Notes: generated by a model from the sequence alone, not told the origin. A stretch of DNA of 64,000 nucleotides from Rhodocyclaceae bacterium UBA2346 (GCA_002344625.1 DDUE01000005.1:408-64407); one strand, 5' to 3'; shown: positions 1 through 10,423, counted from the first letter of the stretch. Numbers and translations: made by a program.

Positions 1-1717
1 TATGTTGTTTTTGCGGGCCAACGCGGTCGCCGAACTGCGCGAGGCGGTCGATTTCTGCCGCTACTACGCCGATGCGGCGCGCCGCTTCGACAACGGCACC
101 CATCAGCCGCTCGGTCCGGTGGCCTGCATCAGCCCATGGAACTTCCCGCTCGCGATCTTCACCGGTCAGGTCGCGGCGGCGCTCGCGGCCGGCAACCCGG
201 TCGTGGCCAAGCCCGCCGAGCAGACGCCGCTGATGGCTGCCGCCGCGGTGCGTCTGTTTCATGCGGCGGGTGTGCCGGTCGCGGCGCTGCAACTCCTGCC
301 CGGTCGCGGCGAATCGATCGGTGCGGCACTCGTCGCCGACCCGCGGGTGTGCGGCGTGCTGTTCACCGGTTCCGGCGACGTGGCCCGCATCATCAATCGC
401 ACGTTGTCCGTGCGCGGCTGCATTCCGCTGATCGCCGAGACCGGCGGCCAGAACGCGATGATCGTGGACTCCACCGCCTTGCCAGAGCAAGTCGTTGCCG
501 ACGTGATCGCGTCGAGCTTCGATTCGGCCGGGCAGCGCTGTTCGGCGCTACGGGTGCTGTGCCTGCAGGAGGAGATCGCCGGGCCGGTGCTCGAGATGCT
601 GGCCGGCGCGATGCAGGAGCTCAGGGTCGGCAACACGGCGGATGTGCGCAACGACATCGGGCCGGTGATCGACCAGGCGGCGCGCACCGCCCTCGAGGCG
701 CATGTCGCGGCCATGCGGGCGGCGGGCGCACGGGTCACACGTCTGCCGCTTGGTCCGGCTTGCGACACGGGTACCTTCGTCGCGCCCACGGTGGTCGAGA
801 TCGCCGATTTCAGCGTGCTCGCCGGCGAGCAGTTCGGCCCAGTGCTGCATGTCCTGCGCTACCCGGCCAGCGATCTCGACAAGCTGGTCGCGGCGATCAA
901 TGACAGTGGCTACGGCCTTACGCTCGGCGTGCATTCGCGCATCGACGAGCGCATCGGGCGGATCGCCGCGCAGGCGCGGGTGGGCAACCTGTACGTGAAT
1001 CGCAACATGATCGGCGCCGTGGTCGGCGTGCAGCCGTTCGGTGGAGAGGGGCGCTCGGGCACCGGCCCGAAGGCGGGCGGCCCGCTGTATCTGCATCGCC
1101 TGCTGTGGCGCACGCCCGGCCCCGACCTTGGGCAGCGTGAGCGCATCGGCGATTCGCCGGCGTTCGCCGAACTGGTCGACTGGCTCGAACATGGCGCACG
1201 TGCGCTCATTGACGACGACGCCCTGGGATGCCTCCGGGAGCACGTCGATGCCTATCGCGGCCGGCGCCTCGCGGGGCTCGAACTCGGCTTGCCGGGTCCG
1301 ACCGGGGAGGACAATCGCCTCCGCTTCGTCGCGCGGGGCGTGGTCGCCGGTGTCGCGAGCGAGCTGGCGGCGTTGGCGCATCAGGTGGTCGCCGCGCTTG
1401 CGACCGCCAACCGCATCGTGTTCGATGACGACGAGCCTGCCCGTACGCTCGTCGGCACCTTGCCGACCGCGGTCCGTGCGCAGATCGTGCTCGATCGCGA
1501 GCGGTGGAGGAGCGGGTGCGACGCCGTGCTCTTCGACGGGCCGCCGCATGAAGCCCGGTTGTGGCAGCGGCGCCTGGCCGAGCGTGACGGGCCGATCCTG
1601 CCGCTGGTATGCGCGCGACCCGACTATGACATCAGCCGGCTCGTGCATGAGCGGACGCTCAGCGTCAATACCGCGGCGGCCGGCGGCAATGCCAGCTTGA
1701 TGGCCATGGGGGCGTAA
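1..1717 (+). CDS. putA: Proline utilization protein PutA, C-terminal part (P5C dehydrogenase), 5' truncated by window
   Basis: This is the C-terminal part of bifunctional PutA, which oxidises proline to glutamate. The gene enters the window already open, so the N-terminal DNA-binding and proline dehydrogenase domains are not visible. What is seen is an aldehyde dehydrogenase fold: a GSGDVA nucleotide-binding stretch near 370, the conserved glutamate in AETGGQN (codon 437-439) and the catalytic cysteine in GQRCSA (codon 539-541). After the NMIGAVVGVQPFGGEG motif a C-terminal tail of about 200 residues follows, as in long PutA proteins. A stand-alone P5C dehydrogenase cannot be excluded without upstream sequence, but the C-terminal tail favours PutA. 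Confidence 0.9.
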   Translation, partial: MLFLRANAVAELREAVDFCRYYADAARRFDNGTHQPLGPVACISPWNFPLAIFTGQVAAALAAGNPVVAKPAEQTPLMAAAAVRLFHAAGVPVAALQLLPGRGESIGAALVADPRVCGVLFTGSGDVARIINRTLSVRGCIPLIAETGGQNAMIVDSTALPEQVVADVIASSFDSAGQRCSALRVLCLQEEIAGPVLEMLAGAMQELRVGNTADVRNDIGPVIDQAARTALEAHVAAMRAAGARVTRLPLGPACDTGTFVAPTVVEIADFSVLAGEQFGPVLHVLRYPASDLDKLVAAINDSGYGLTLGVHSRIDERIGRIAAQARVGNLYVNRNMIGAVVGVQPFGGEGRSGTGPKAGGPLYLHRLLWRTPGPDLGQRERIGDSPAFAELVDWLEHGARALIDDDALGCLREHVDAYRGRRLAGLELGLPGPTGEDNRLRFVARGVVAGVASELAALAHQVVAALATANRIVFDDDEPARTLVGTLPTAVRAQIVLDRERWRSGCDAVLFDGPPHEARLWQRRLAERDGPILPLVCARPDYDISRLVHERTLSVNTAAAGGNASLMAMGA

Positions 1718-1768
1718 GCTTTTGTGATCGGGGAGGCGGGCTCGCGCGAGCTTGGGTAGAATCGCGCC

Positions 1769-3595
1769 ATGCCATTGTTTACCAGCCTCCCCAACTGCAG
1801 ACCCCAGCCCCGATCGTCGTCAGTCTCCACCGTCTGCGCGGCTTCGCGCCGCGGCCGGGACGGGGCGATCGTGCTCGCGTTGGTTGCGACCCTGATGAGC
1901 TTCGCCCCCGGTCTCGCCGCGCAGGAGCGCCTGGAAGTCGAACTGCAGGCACCGAGCGAAGTGCGTCCATTGCTGGAGCGTCACCTGCGGATTCTCAATC
2001 GCGATGACGTGGTGCTGCCCGAGGCCCGGGGTGACCGCCTGGCCCTGCAGCGCCGCACCCGGCGCGAGATCGTCAACCTGCTCGCAACCGAGGGGTACTT
2101 CTCGCCCGATGTGAAGCTCGATCGATCCGAAACCGGCAAGTGGATCCTGACCGTCGTGCCTGGCCAGCGGGCTGCCATATCCGAGGTGACGCTGACGTTC
2201 AACGGGCACCTGGGCGGCGCGGGTCCGGCACGGGCGTCGCGCCGGGCCGCGCTCGAAAGCGGGTGGTCGCTCCAGAAAGGCGCGCCATTTCGCCAGGGCG
2301 ACTGGGACGGGGCCAAGCAACGCCTCCTCGACGGGGTGGCGAGCCGTGATTATGCCGCGGCGCGCATCGCCGAGAGCCGCGCGGACGTCGATCCCGAAAC
2401 CGCGCAGGTGCGGGTGTTCGTAACCGTCGATTCCGGGCCGCCGTTCGTTCTCGGTCCGCTGGAGGTGGAGGGGCTGGAGCGCCTTCCCGAAGATTTCGTC
2501 AAGCGCTACGCATCGGTGCGTGAAGGCGACCGCTTCGACCAGGATCGGCTGCTTGCATTTCAGGGAAGCTTGCAGAACGCGCCTCAACTCGCATCGGTGG
2601 TGGTCGATATCGAGCGCAATCCGGCGCTCGCGGCCGCGGTGCCGGTCAAGGTGAAGGTGACCGAGGCCAATTCCCGCCATCTCGCGCTCGGGCTGGGTTA
2701 TTCGTCCGACACCGGTGCGCGCACCGAGGCCTATTGGCGCGATGTGAACTTCCTGAAGCGGGGCTGGGAGCTGTCGACCGGCCTGCGCCTCGAACAGCGT
2801 CGCCAGTCCTTGTTCGGCGATGTCTTTCTGCCGCCGGCGCTCGCCGGGCATCGCGACAGTTTTGGTGCGATGATCGAAACCAGCGACATCGAAAACCTCA
2901 AGACCACGACCGGCGCGATCGGGGTCAATCGCAGCAGGACGCGCGGCAACATCGAGACCACGCTCAGCCTGCGCTACCAGCGCGAAGACCTCGAGCCGCT
3001 CGGTGGCCAGGAGTCGAGCAGCAATGCCTTGACGGCCAACTGGATCTGGGTCCAGCGCAGGGTCGACGACGTGTTCAACCCGCGCAGGGGCTTGGTGCTG
3101 CACGGCGAGATCGGCGGCGGCAGCGACGCATTGTTGTCGGATCAGGATTTTCTGCGCACCTACGGACGCATCGTCCGTTACCAGCCGGTCGGCGCGGAGG
3201 ATACGCTCATCCTGCGGCTTGAGGCGGGTGCAACCATCGCCGACAGTCGTGACGGGATTCCGCAGGACTTCCTGTTTCGAACCGGGGGTTCGCAGACGGT
3301 GCGTGGCTACCGCTTCGAAAGCCTGGGCGTGCAGGACGGCGCTGCGATCGTCGGGGCGCGCTACCTCGCCACCACCAGCGCCGAGTATGTGCGCTGGTTC
3401 AAGGACCCGTGGGGTGTGGCGACCTTCGTCGATGCGGGCGACGCCGCCGACGAACCCGGCGACCTCGACCTGCGCGTGGGTTATGGGCTCGGCGCGCGCT
3501 GGCGCAGTCCGGCGGGGCCGCTCGCGCTCGACCTCGCCTGGGCGCATCAGGACGAGCGGCTGAGGTTGCATTTTTCGATCGCGATCGCGTTCTGA
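1769..3595 (+). CDS. tamA: Outer-membrane translocation and assembly module protein TamA (BamA/Omp85 family)
   Basis: The 608-residue product resembles TamA, an Omp85-family beta-barrel that helps insert autotransporters and other proteins into the outer membrane. A hydrophobic segment ending in LAAQE (residues about 31-51) looks like a signal peptide, though it is preceded by an unusually long basic N-terminus. POTRA-like repeats fill roughly residues 50-290. A C-terminal barrel follows, with the Omp85 signature FRTGGSQTVRGY near residues 505-520, and the chain ends in a terminal phenylalanine as outer-membrane barrels do. Start ATG 1769 lacks a clear ribosome site and lies only 6 bases after a TAGAAT motif, so the start is uncertain. 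TamB, the usual partner, is not next to it. Confidence 0.85.
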   Translation: MPLFTSLPNCRPQPRSSSVSTVCAASRRGRDGAIVLALVATLMSFAPGLAAQERLEVELQAPSEVRPLLERHLRILNRDDVVLPEARGDRLALQRRTRREIVNLLATEGYFSPDVKLDRSETGKWILTVVPGQRAAISEVTLTFNGHLGGAGPARASRRAALESGWSLQKGAPFRQGDWDGAKQRLLDGVASRDYAAARIAESRADVDPETAQVRVFVTVDSGPPFVLGPLEVEGLERLPEDFVKRYASVREGDRFDQDRLLAFQGSLQNAPQLASVVVDIERNPALAAAVPVKVKVTEANSRHLALGLGYSSDTGARTEAYWRDVNFLKRGWELSTGLRLEQRRQSLFGDVFLPPALAGHRDSFGAMIETSDIENLKTTTGAIGVNRSRTRGNIETTLSLRYQREDLEPLGGQESSSNALTANWIWVQRRVDDVFNPRRGLVLHGEIGGGSDALLSDQDFLRTYGRIVRYQPVGAEDTLILRLEAGATIADSRDGIPQDFLFRTGGSQTVRGYRFESLGVQDGAAIVGARYLATTSAEYVRWFKDPWGVATFVDAGDAADEPGDLDLRVGYGLGARWRSPAGPLALDLAWAHQDERLRLHFSIAIAF

Positions 3596-3640
3596 GCACG
3601 CCCGGTTGCGCTTGATCCTTGCCTCGGGTGAGGGGCGTGC
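3596..3640. terminator. Possible bidirectional hairpin between convergent tamA and NUDIX gene
   Basis: An 8-bp perfect inverted repeat (GCACGCCC at 3596-3603 with GGGCGTGC at 3633-3640) fills the short gap between two converging genes. The loop is long (29 nt) and no T-run follows, so a role as a shared terminator is only suggested by position. Confidence 0.3.
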
Positions 3641-3642
3641 GC

Positions 3643-4113
3643 TCAGGTTTGCGGCCCGGCCGCGCCGATCAGTGCGCGCGCGTGCGCGAGCAAAGCCTTG
3701 TCCAGCAGCAGCCTGCGCATGCTGTTGGCCAGGCGGGCGCGCAGCTTTAGGTCGTCTGCCCACGCGTATCCATCGACTTCGGGCAGCGGATGGTGCGTCA
3801 CATGATGGTCGAAGTAACTGGTGCAGCGGCAAAGATGCAGGGGGGTCTCGACCGAAGTCGTCTTCACCGCGAAAAGGTGCAGATCCTTGCCGCGGTAGTA
3901 GGCGTGGCGGCCCAGGTCGGTGAGCCGGTCAGGGGCGAACCCGAGCCCGAATTCTTCGCGCGCCTCTCTGAGCGCACACGTCATCGGGTCTTCGCCGCGA
4001 TCGATCAGTCCCTTGGGAAGATCCCAATGGTCGCTCCCGGTCGAATGACCGATCAGTAGTTCCAGTCGCTCGTTGATGACCAGCAGGCCACAGGAGAGTC
4101 GGGTGGTTGCCAT
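3643..4113 (-). CDS. NUDIX hydrolase
   Basis: The 156-residue protein is a small NUDIX hydrolase, cleaving a nucleoside diphosphate linked to another group. The complete Nudix box runs from G35 to L57 (G-x5-E-x7-REAREEFGL), with metal-binding E53 and E54. The DHWDLPKG lead-in resembles Ap4A hydrolase/RppH-like and bis(5'-nucleosyl)-tetraphosphatase-type enzymes, but the substrate cannot be told. I chose ATG at 4113 because homology to the family begins at MATTRLSCG. The open frame continues far upstream into the antisense strand of groEL, which is meaningless. The gene converges with tamA and diverges from groES. Confidence 0.85.
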   Translation of the reverse strand: MATTRLSCGLLVINERLELLIGHSTGSDHWDLPKGLIDRGEDPMTCALREAREEFGLGFAPDRLTDLGRHAYYRGKDLHLFAVKTTSVETPLHLCRCTSYFDHHVTHHPLPEVDGYAWADDLKLRARLANSMRRLLLDKALLAHARALIGAAGPQT

Positions 4114-4266
4114 GGCGGTTGATGCGGCGCGTGATCCTCCGGATGCCGCCATGGTACGCGCGACGCGGCCTGCCGGCCAGCGGATGACCGGGCATTCGGT
4201 TTTTGAACCGTTCCGGGTGGTTGCCGCGTCGCCCGCGACGAATCGAAAAAATTTGGCTGGTACGCA

Positions 4267-4296
4267 CTTGAATTTGGCCAGGGGCGACCCTATTAT
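4267..4296 (+). promoter_or_regulatory. groESL promoter (sigma70, with a possible overlapping sigma32 match)
   Basis: TTGAAT (4268-4273) and TATTAT (4291-4296) are separated by 17 bp, a good sigma70 promoter. The same bases also read CTTGAA (4267-4272), then 15 bp, then CCCTAT (4288-4293), close to a sigma32 heat-shock promoter. The -10 overlaps the CIRCE operator, so repressor binding would block the polymerase directly. Confidence 0.7.
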
Positions 4297-4322
4297 TAGC
4301 ACTCGTCGGCGGTGAGTGCTAA
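4296..4322 (+). promoter_or_regulatory. CIRCE operator (HrcA binding site) upstream of groES
   Basis: This is a perfect CIRCE inverted repeat: TTAGCACTC (4296-4304), a 9-bp spacer, and GAGTGCTAA (4314-4322). CIRCE is the operator of the HrcA repressor, whose gene lies in this window at 10424-11452. It sits about 90 bp before the groES start and begins in the -10 element. Confidence 0.97.
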
Positions 4323-4413
4323 TAACCGTCGATCCGAGCCTTGGCTCATAGTCCAAACAAGCCTGCGCGGGCAGGGCCCGCCAATTTTGTGTCGAACCAG
4401 AAGGAGTTACTCG

Positions 4414-4704
4414 ATGAATATTCGTCCCTTGCATGATCGTGTGATCGTCAAGCGTCTCGAAGCAGAACGCAAGACCGCCAGTGGCATCGTCATTCCCGAT
4501 TCGGCCGGTGAAAAGCCGGATCAGGGCGAAGTGATCGCCGTCGGCAATGGCAAGATTCTCGATGATGGCAAAGTCCGTCCGATGGCGGTCAAGAAGGGCG
4601 ACAAGGTGTTGTTCGGCAAGTACGCCGGCCAGACCGTGAAGGTCGATGGCGACGAGCTTCTCGTCATGCGTGAAGAAGACATCATGGGTGTCGTGGAAGG
4701 CTGA
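4414..4704 (+). CDS. groES: Co-chaperonin GroES
   Basis: GroES is the 10-kDa heptameric lid of the GroEL folding chamber. The 96-residue product has the family length and the start [10 protein letters not shown], the mobile loop around residues 17-32 ([12 protein letters not shown]) and the conserved end [12 protein letters not shown] 4414 is preceded by AAGGAG (4401-4406). It is the first gene of the groESL operon and ends 48 bases before groEL. Transcription should be controlled by HrcA at the CIRCE element and possibly by sigma32. Confidence 0.98.
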   Translation: MNIRPLHDRVIVKRLEAERKTASGIVIPDSAGEKPDQGEVIAVGNGKILDDGKVRPMAVKKGDKVLFGKYAGQTVKVDGDELLVMREEDIMGVVEG

Positions 4705-4731
4705 GCCTTTCAAACGGTTGTCGACGAATAA

Positions 4732-6402
<1,671 letters not shown>

Positions 6403-6443
6403 TTCCCGCTCCTCCCCGGTTTACCGGGGGCGCATGCTTCACC

Positions 6444-6477
6444 AGGAAACCCCGCGAAAGCGGGGTTTCCTGTTTTT
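6444..6477 (+). terminator. Rho-independent terminator of groESL
   Basis: A perfect 12-bp stem (6444-6455 with 6460-6471) closed by a GAAA tetraloop is followed by GTTTTTG. It lies 42 bases after the groEL stop. Confidence 0.93.
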
Positions 6478-6739
6478 GCGGTCGTGCGAATCGAGCACGC
6501 GATGCACTGCCGTGGTCCCGATGGGCGCGCGCCCTGGCAAGCAGATCCGTCAGGCCTGACACTTGATGTGCGCGAGGGAGTAATATGGCGAAAAACGGCG
6601 GGGAGCATCCATGGCCTGAGGCTGGAATGCTCCCCGGGACGCGTCTTTGTGGAGCCGCGTACCCCAGTGACCGGCAAAAAGAAGAACAGCGGGTGTAATG
6701 TAAGCCCGCTCGCTTACAAATAACTTACATCCTGATTTC
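6478..6739. other. Intergenic region between groESL terminator and two-component operon
   Basis: Together with the terminator, this gives a 337-base stretch without a gene. I see no supported coding sequence; short open frames here have no recognisable features. The last 45 bases hold the repeat cluster described separately, just before the response regulator start. Confidence 0.6.
6699..6729 (+). promoter_or_regulatory. PmrA-box-like direct repeat plus inverted half-site upstream of response regulator
   Basis: CTTACA at 6713-6718 and again at 6724-6729 form a direct repeat with a 5-bp spacer, an 11-bp period typical of OmpR-family dimers and of the PmrA box layout (hexamer-N5-hexamer). A reverse-orientation half-site TGTAAG lies at 6699-6704. 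The second repeat ends 10 bases before the response regulator start, which suggests autoregulation. The assignment is inference. Confidence 0.5.
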
Positions 6740-7426
6740 ATGCGGATTCTCCTAGCTGAAGATGATAAGGTCATTGCCGACGGCCTGTGTCGGGCCCTCA
6801 GGCGTGGCGGGTTTGCGGTGGATCATGTCGCGTCGGGCGCCGATGCCGATGCGGCGCTTTCTTCCCAACCGTATGATTTGCTGATTCTTGACCTCGGTTT
6901 GCCCAAGCTCCCCGGGATCGACGTGCTCAAGCGCTTGCGCTGTCGGAAGTCGGCACTGCCGGTGTTGATTCTCACCGCGCAGGACGGCGTCGACGAGCGC
7001 GTGCGCGGTCTCGACGCGGGTGCCGACGACTACCTCACCAAACCGTTCGCATTGCCGGAGCTCGAAGCGCGGGTGCGCGCGCTCACGCGGCGCGGGACGG
7101 GGCAGGCGAGCTGTATCGAGGTGGGCGCGCTCAGCTACGATCAGGCCGACCGGGTGGTGAAGATCAACGGACAGGTGATCGAACTGTCCGCCCGCGAAGT
7201 CGGCCTCCTCGAGGTGTTCGCGCTGCGTGTCGGGCGTCTGGTCAGCAAGGACCAACTCGTCGATCACCTGTGTGGCTGGGGTGACGAGGTCTCGAGCAAT
7301 GCGATCGAGGTGTATGTGCATCGCCTGCGCAAGAAACTCGAGGCCAGCGGGGTCCGAATCGTCACGGTCAGAGGCTTGGGCTACTGCCTGGAACATCCGG
7401 ATGCGGCGCAGGCGGCGAAAGGCTGA
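6740..7426 (+). CDS. Two-component response regulator, OmpR/PhoB family (QseB/PmrA/TctD-like)
   Basis: The 228-residue protein has a receiver domain (about 1-115) and a winged-helix DNA-binding domain (about 125-220). The receiver has the acidic pocket near E7-D9, the phosphoacceptor D51 in LLILDLGLP and the conserved lysine in LTKPF. The C-terminal half shows the trans_reg_C pattern ending in HRLRKKLEASGVRIVTVRGLGY. The kinase gene overlaps its 3' end, so they form one operon. PmrA-box-like repeats immediately upstream suggest it binds its own promoter. No strong ribosome site is seen before ATG 6740. The input signal cannot be deduced. Confidence 0.88.
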   Translation: MRILLAEDDKVIADGLCRALRRGGFAVDHVASGADADAALSSQPYDLLILDLGLPKLPGIDVLKRLRCRKSALPVLILTAQDGVDERVRGLDAGADDYLTKPFALPELEARVRALTRRGTGQASCIEVGALSYDQADRVVKINGQVIELSAREVGLLEVFALRVGRLVSKDQLVDHLCGWGDEVSSNAIEVYVHRLRKKLEASGVRIVTVRGLGYCLEHPDAAQAAKG

Positions 7427-8876
7427 GCGGGGAAGCGCGGTACGCGGAGGTCCGTCACAGCCTAACTCGCTGTTCGGTGAGATTCTCGACTGGATGCTTG
7501 CGCCACTGCTCTTCCTGTGGCCGATCTCGATCATCGTCACCCATAGCGTTGCCGACAACATCGCCAACCAGCCTTACGACCTCGCGCTGGCCGACAGTGT
7601 TCGCGCGCTCGCGCGCCTGGTCTCGGTCGAGTCCGGCCAGGTTCGGGTCGATTTCCCGGCGCCGCCGCGCGCGCTGTTTCGCTCCGACCAGGATGACACT
7701 GTTTACTATCAGGTGGCGGATGCCGACGGCACCGTCGTTACCGGCGACGAGCAGATCGGCCGGGTTGTGCCGCCGGTGGATGTGTTTCCGGAGCAGATCC
7801 TCTTTCGCGACGACTTCATCCAGGGGGAGCAGGTCCGGGTGGCCTACCAGTTTCTGCGCGACCCCGCCGAGCGGAACGGCGAGCCGGTGCTGGTTCAGGT
7901 TGCCGAAACCCGCAACAAGCGCAGCGATCTCGCGTCGCGCGTCGTGACCGGCGTGTTGCTGCCACAGTTCGCGATCATTCCGCTGGCTGTCATCCTGGTA
8001 TGGGTAGGGCTCACCCGCGGCATCATGCCCCTCAACAAACTGCAGAGCCGGATCCGCCGTCGGCGGCCGACCGATCTGTCTCCGATCGAGCCTGCAAGTG
8101 TGCCGGAGGAGGTGCGGCCGCTGATCGTGTCGTTCAACGACATGATGGCGCGCCTGGAGGAGAATCTGCAGGCGCAACAACGTTTCATCGCCGATGCCGC
8201 GCACCAGATGCGTACCCCGCTCACCGGCCTCAAGATGCAGACCGAGCTTGCCTTGCAGGAGGTCGATCCGGAACTGCTGCGCCAGTCGCTGCAGCACATC
8301 GCGGACAGCACGGACCGCGCCGGCCACCTCATCAACCAATTGCTCTCGCTTGCGCGGGCCGAAGCAAGCTCCGAGAAGGTTTACGCGGTCGAGCAGGTCG
8401 ACCTCGAGGCGATCGTGCGCGAAGTGGCACAGGAGCTCTTTCCGCGCGCACTCATCAAGGACATCGATTTCGGCGTCGAATATAGCGGACACTTGCTGAT
8501 CGTGGTCGGCAATGCGGTGCTCTTGCGCGAGTTGGTCAAGAACTTGATCGACAACGCGATCAAATACACCCCGCGTGGCGGCAGTGTCACTGCGCGCACC
8601 CGGGTTGCAGGTGCGATCATTCTCGAGGTCGAAGATACCGGTGTCGGCGTGCCGGAGGCCGATCGCGAGCGGGTGTTCGAGCGTTTCTATCGCGTTCTGG
8701 GCAGTGGCGAAGACGGCTCGGGCCTGGGGCTGCCGATCGTGCGCGAGATCGCCGATCTCCATCGTGCCACCGTCAGCCTCAATCCCAACCCGGCCGGGCA
8801 GGGCACGATCGCTCAGGTACTGTTCCCACGCGGCCACCCCACGGCGCCGACACATGTGGCGCTGCCCTTGAGTTGA
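7401..8876 (+). CDS. Two-component sensor histidine kinase (TctE/QseC-like)
   Basis: The 491-residue membrane kinase has one transmembrane segment around residues 35-53, an extracytoplasmic sensor domain to about 175, and a second transmembrane helix near 180-205. A HAMP-like linker follows, then the phosphoacceptor H268 in ADAAHQMRTPL, and a HATPase domain with LVKNLIDNAIKY (N box), DTGVGV (G1) and GSGLGLPIV (G2). I chose ATG 7401, which overlaps the regulator gene by 26 bases. The frame is open further upstream, but that part is an out-of-frame reading of the regulator gene. The partner is the regulator at 6740. Confidence 0.88.
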   Translation: MRRRRRKAERGSAVRGGPSQPNSLFGEILDWMLAPLLFLWPISIIVTHSVADNIANQPYDLALADSVRALARLVSVESGQVRVDFPAPPRALFRSDQDDTVYYQVADADGTVVTGDEQIGRVVPPVDVFPEQILFRDDFIQGEQVRVAYQFLRDPAERNGEPVLVQVAETRNKRSDLASRVVTGVLLPQFAIIPLAVILVWVGLTRGIMPLNKLQSRIRRRRPTDLSPIEPASVPEEVRPLIVSFNDMMARLEENLQAQQRFIADAAHQMRTPLTGLKMQTELALQEVDPELLRQSLQHIADSTDRAGHLINQLLSLARAEASSEKVYAVEQVDLEAIVREVAQELFPRALIKDIDFGVEYSGHLLIVVGNAVLLRELVKNLIDNAIKYTPRGGSVTARTRVAGAIILEVEDTGVGVPEADRERVFERFYRVLGSGEDGSGLGLPIVREIADLHRATVSLNPNPAGQGTIAQVLFPRGHPTAPTHVALPLS

Positions 8877-8919
8877 GGCAGATGGTGGGCAGGGCGAGGC
8901 AGAAAGCATCGCGAAACAT

Positions 8920-8947
8920 TTGACGTGGCGATTCGATAAGCTATAAT
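8920..8947 (+). promoter_or_regulatory. tRNA-Phe promoter
   Basis: TTGACG (8920-8925) and a consensus TATAAT (8942-8947) are 16 bp apart. They end 12 bases before the mature tRNA, as expected for a strong stable-RNA promoter. Confidence 0.85.
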
Positions 8948-8959
8948 GCGCGTCTTCTT

Positions 8960-9035
8960 GGCCAGTTAGCTCAGTTGGTAGAGCAGCGGATTGAAAATCC
9001 GCGTGTCCGTGGTTCGATTCCGCGACTGGCCACCA
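8960..9035 (+). tRNA. tRNA-Phe (GAA)
   Basis: A complete 76-nt cloverleaf includes an encoded CCA end (9033-9035). The acceptor stem is GGCCAGT paired with ACTGGCC, the D-arm contains AGCTCAGTTGGTAGAGC, and the T-loop is TTCGATT. The anticodon loop TTGAAAA places GAA at 8993-8995, reading Phe codons. It stands alone with its own promoter and terminator, and no integrase is adjacent. Confidence 0.97.
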
Positions 9036-9047
9036 AAAAATTCACAC

Positions 9048-9078
9048 AAAAGAGCCCACCCACCAGGTGGGCTCTTTT
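9048..9078 (+). terminator. Terminator after tRNA-Phe
   Basis: A perfect 13-bp stem (9048-9060 with 9066-9078) with a 5-nt loop has an A-run on the left arm and a T-run on the right. It can work in either direction. Confidence 0.92.
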
Positions 9079-9263
9079 GCTTGCGTTGAGGTGTTTGGGT
9101 GTTTGCGACCGGATCTGTTACTTAGCTGCAGGGGATTGTCTTCTCGGCCTGTCATGCTACGCGCGGAACGTCTGCGCTTTGCCGGTTGTGTGTTTCGTGG
9201 GCTTCGATGCCTTGTCAGATGGTGGTGATGGATGTGATTTCAAGCGTGGCCGGTTCGCGGTCT

Positions 9264-10364
9264 CTAGCCGGCGGCGCCGGCCGCCTTGGCGCGCGCGGCG
9301 GTCGCGTCGCGCTGCACGTCGGTTTCGGGGGAAATGGCCAGCCAGTCGCCTATGTGACGACGGATCAGGCCGGTCAGGGTTTCGATCCAGTCATGGCGTT
9401 CGTTCAGGCACGGAATGTAGCGAAAGGACTCGCCGCCTGCGGCCATGAAGGCGTCCCTGCATTCCATCGCGATCTCTTCGAGGGTTTCCAGGCAGTCGGA
9501 AACGAAGCCCGGACAGATCACGTCGACGCTCTTGAGACCCTGGCCGGCGAGGGCCTGGAGCGTGGGTTCGGTGTAGGGCTTGAGCCATTCGGCCTTGCCG
9601 AAACGCGACTGGAAGGTGAGCTGCCAGCGCTCGGCCGGCAGTTCGAGCGCTTCGGCCAATAGGCGCGCGGTTTTGCGGCATTCGCAATGATAGGGGTCGC
9701 CCAGGTCGAGTTGCCGGCGTGGCACGCCATGAAAACTCATGATCAGCTTGTCAGCCGCGCCGTTGCGGGCCCAGTGGTCGCGCACGTTTTGCGCCATGGC
9801 CGCGATATAGCCGGGGTCGTCATGGAAGTTGCGGACATAGCGCAGCTCTGGGAGGTTGCGCCAATGAACGAGGCAGTTGGCCACCGCGTCGACGACGCTG
9901 GCGGTGGTGCTGGCCGCATACTGCGGGTATAGCGGCACTACCAGAATGCGGGTGCAGCCCCGGTGCCGCAGGCGATCGAGCACGTCGGCCACCGAGGGGG
10001 CACCGTAGCGCATCGCCCAGTCGATTTCCAGATCACCGCCGGTGCCGGCGTGATGCAGGTAGCCCTTCACCAGCTTGGCCTGGCGCTCGGTATGGACCTT
10101 GAGGGGCGAGCCTTCGTCCATCCATATGCCTGCATATTTTTCGGCGGATTTGCGCGGGCGGGTGTTGAGGATGATGCCGTTCAGGATAGGCCACCAGATC
10201 AGCCGGGGAATCTCGACCACGCGCGGATCGGAGAGGAACTGCTTCAGGTAGGGGCGCAGCGCCGCGGCGGTCGGGGCGGTCGGCGTACCCAGGTTGACCA
10301 GCAGCACGCCGGTGCGTCCGGGGCCGCCGTGGGTGTGCTTGGGCTCGGTCCAGAAGCGGGCCAT
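9264..10364 (-). CDS. hemH: Ferrochelatase
   Basis: HemH inserts Fe2+ into protoporphyrin IX, the last step of haem synthesis. The 366-residue product matches the family along its length: [10 protein letters not shown] near residues 19-28, the ferrochelatase signature with the metal-binding histidine H212 in MSFHGVPRR, and the C-terminal acidic stretch with PCLNERHDW. The start at 10364 is preceded on the coding strand by AAGGA. It is transcribed leftward, downstream of hrcA, with 59 bases between them. Confidence 0.96.
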   Translation of the reverse strand: MARFWTEPKHTHGGPGRTGVLLVNLGTPTAPTAAALRPYLKQFLSDPRVVEIPRLIWWPILNGIILNTRPRKSAEKYAGIWMDEGSPLKVHTERQAKLVKGYLHHAGTGGDLEIDWAMRYGAPSVADVLDRLRHRGCTRILVVPLYPQYAASTTASVVDAVANCLVHWRNLPELRYVRNFHDDPGYIAAMAQNVRDHWARNGAADKLIMSFHGVPRRQLDLGDPYHCECRKTARLLAEALELPAERWQLTFQSRFGKAEWLKPYTEPTLQALAGQGLKSVDVICPGFVSDCLETLEEIAMECRDAFMAAGGESFRYIPCLNERHDWIETLTGLIRRHIGDWLAISPETDVQRDATAARAKAAGAAG

Positions 10365-10423
10365 GAGAGTCCTTGAGTGGTGGGGATGAGTAGGGAAACC
10401 GAAAGCGGTGACCGCAGGCGGCT

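Noticed and set aside
1820-3832. A 670-codon minus-strand open frame opposite tamA
   Set aside because: It runs through tamA and into the NUDIX region with no recognisable domain and no start signal; codon bias explains it.
6484-6723. A 79-codon open frame between groEL and the response regulator
   Set aside because: It starts just beyond the terminator, has no ribosome site and runs through the repeat cluster; nothing supports translation.
8960-9035. tRNA-Phe as a possible integration site for a mobile island
   Set aside because: No integrase, no repeated tRNA 3' end and no foreign genes follow; hemH comes next.
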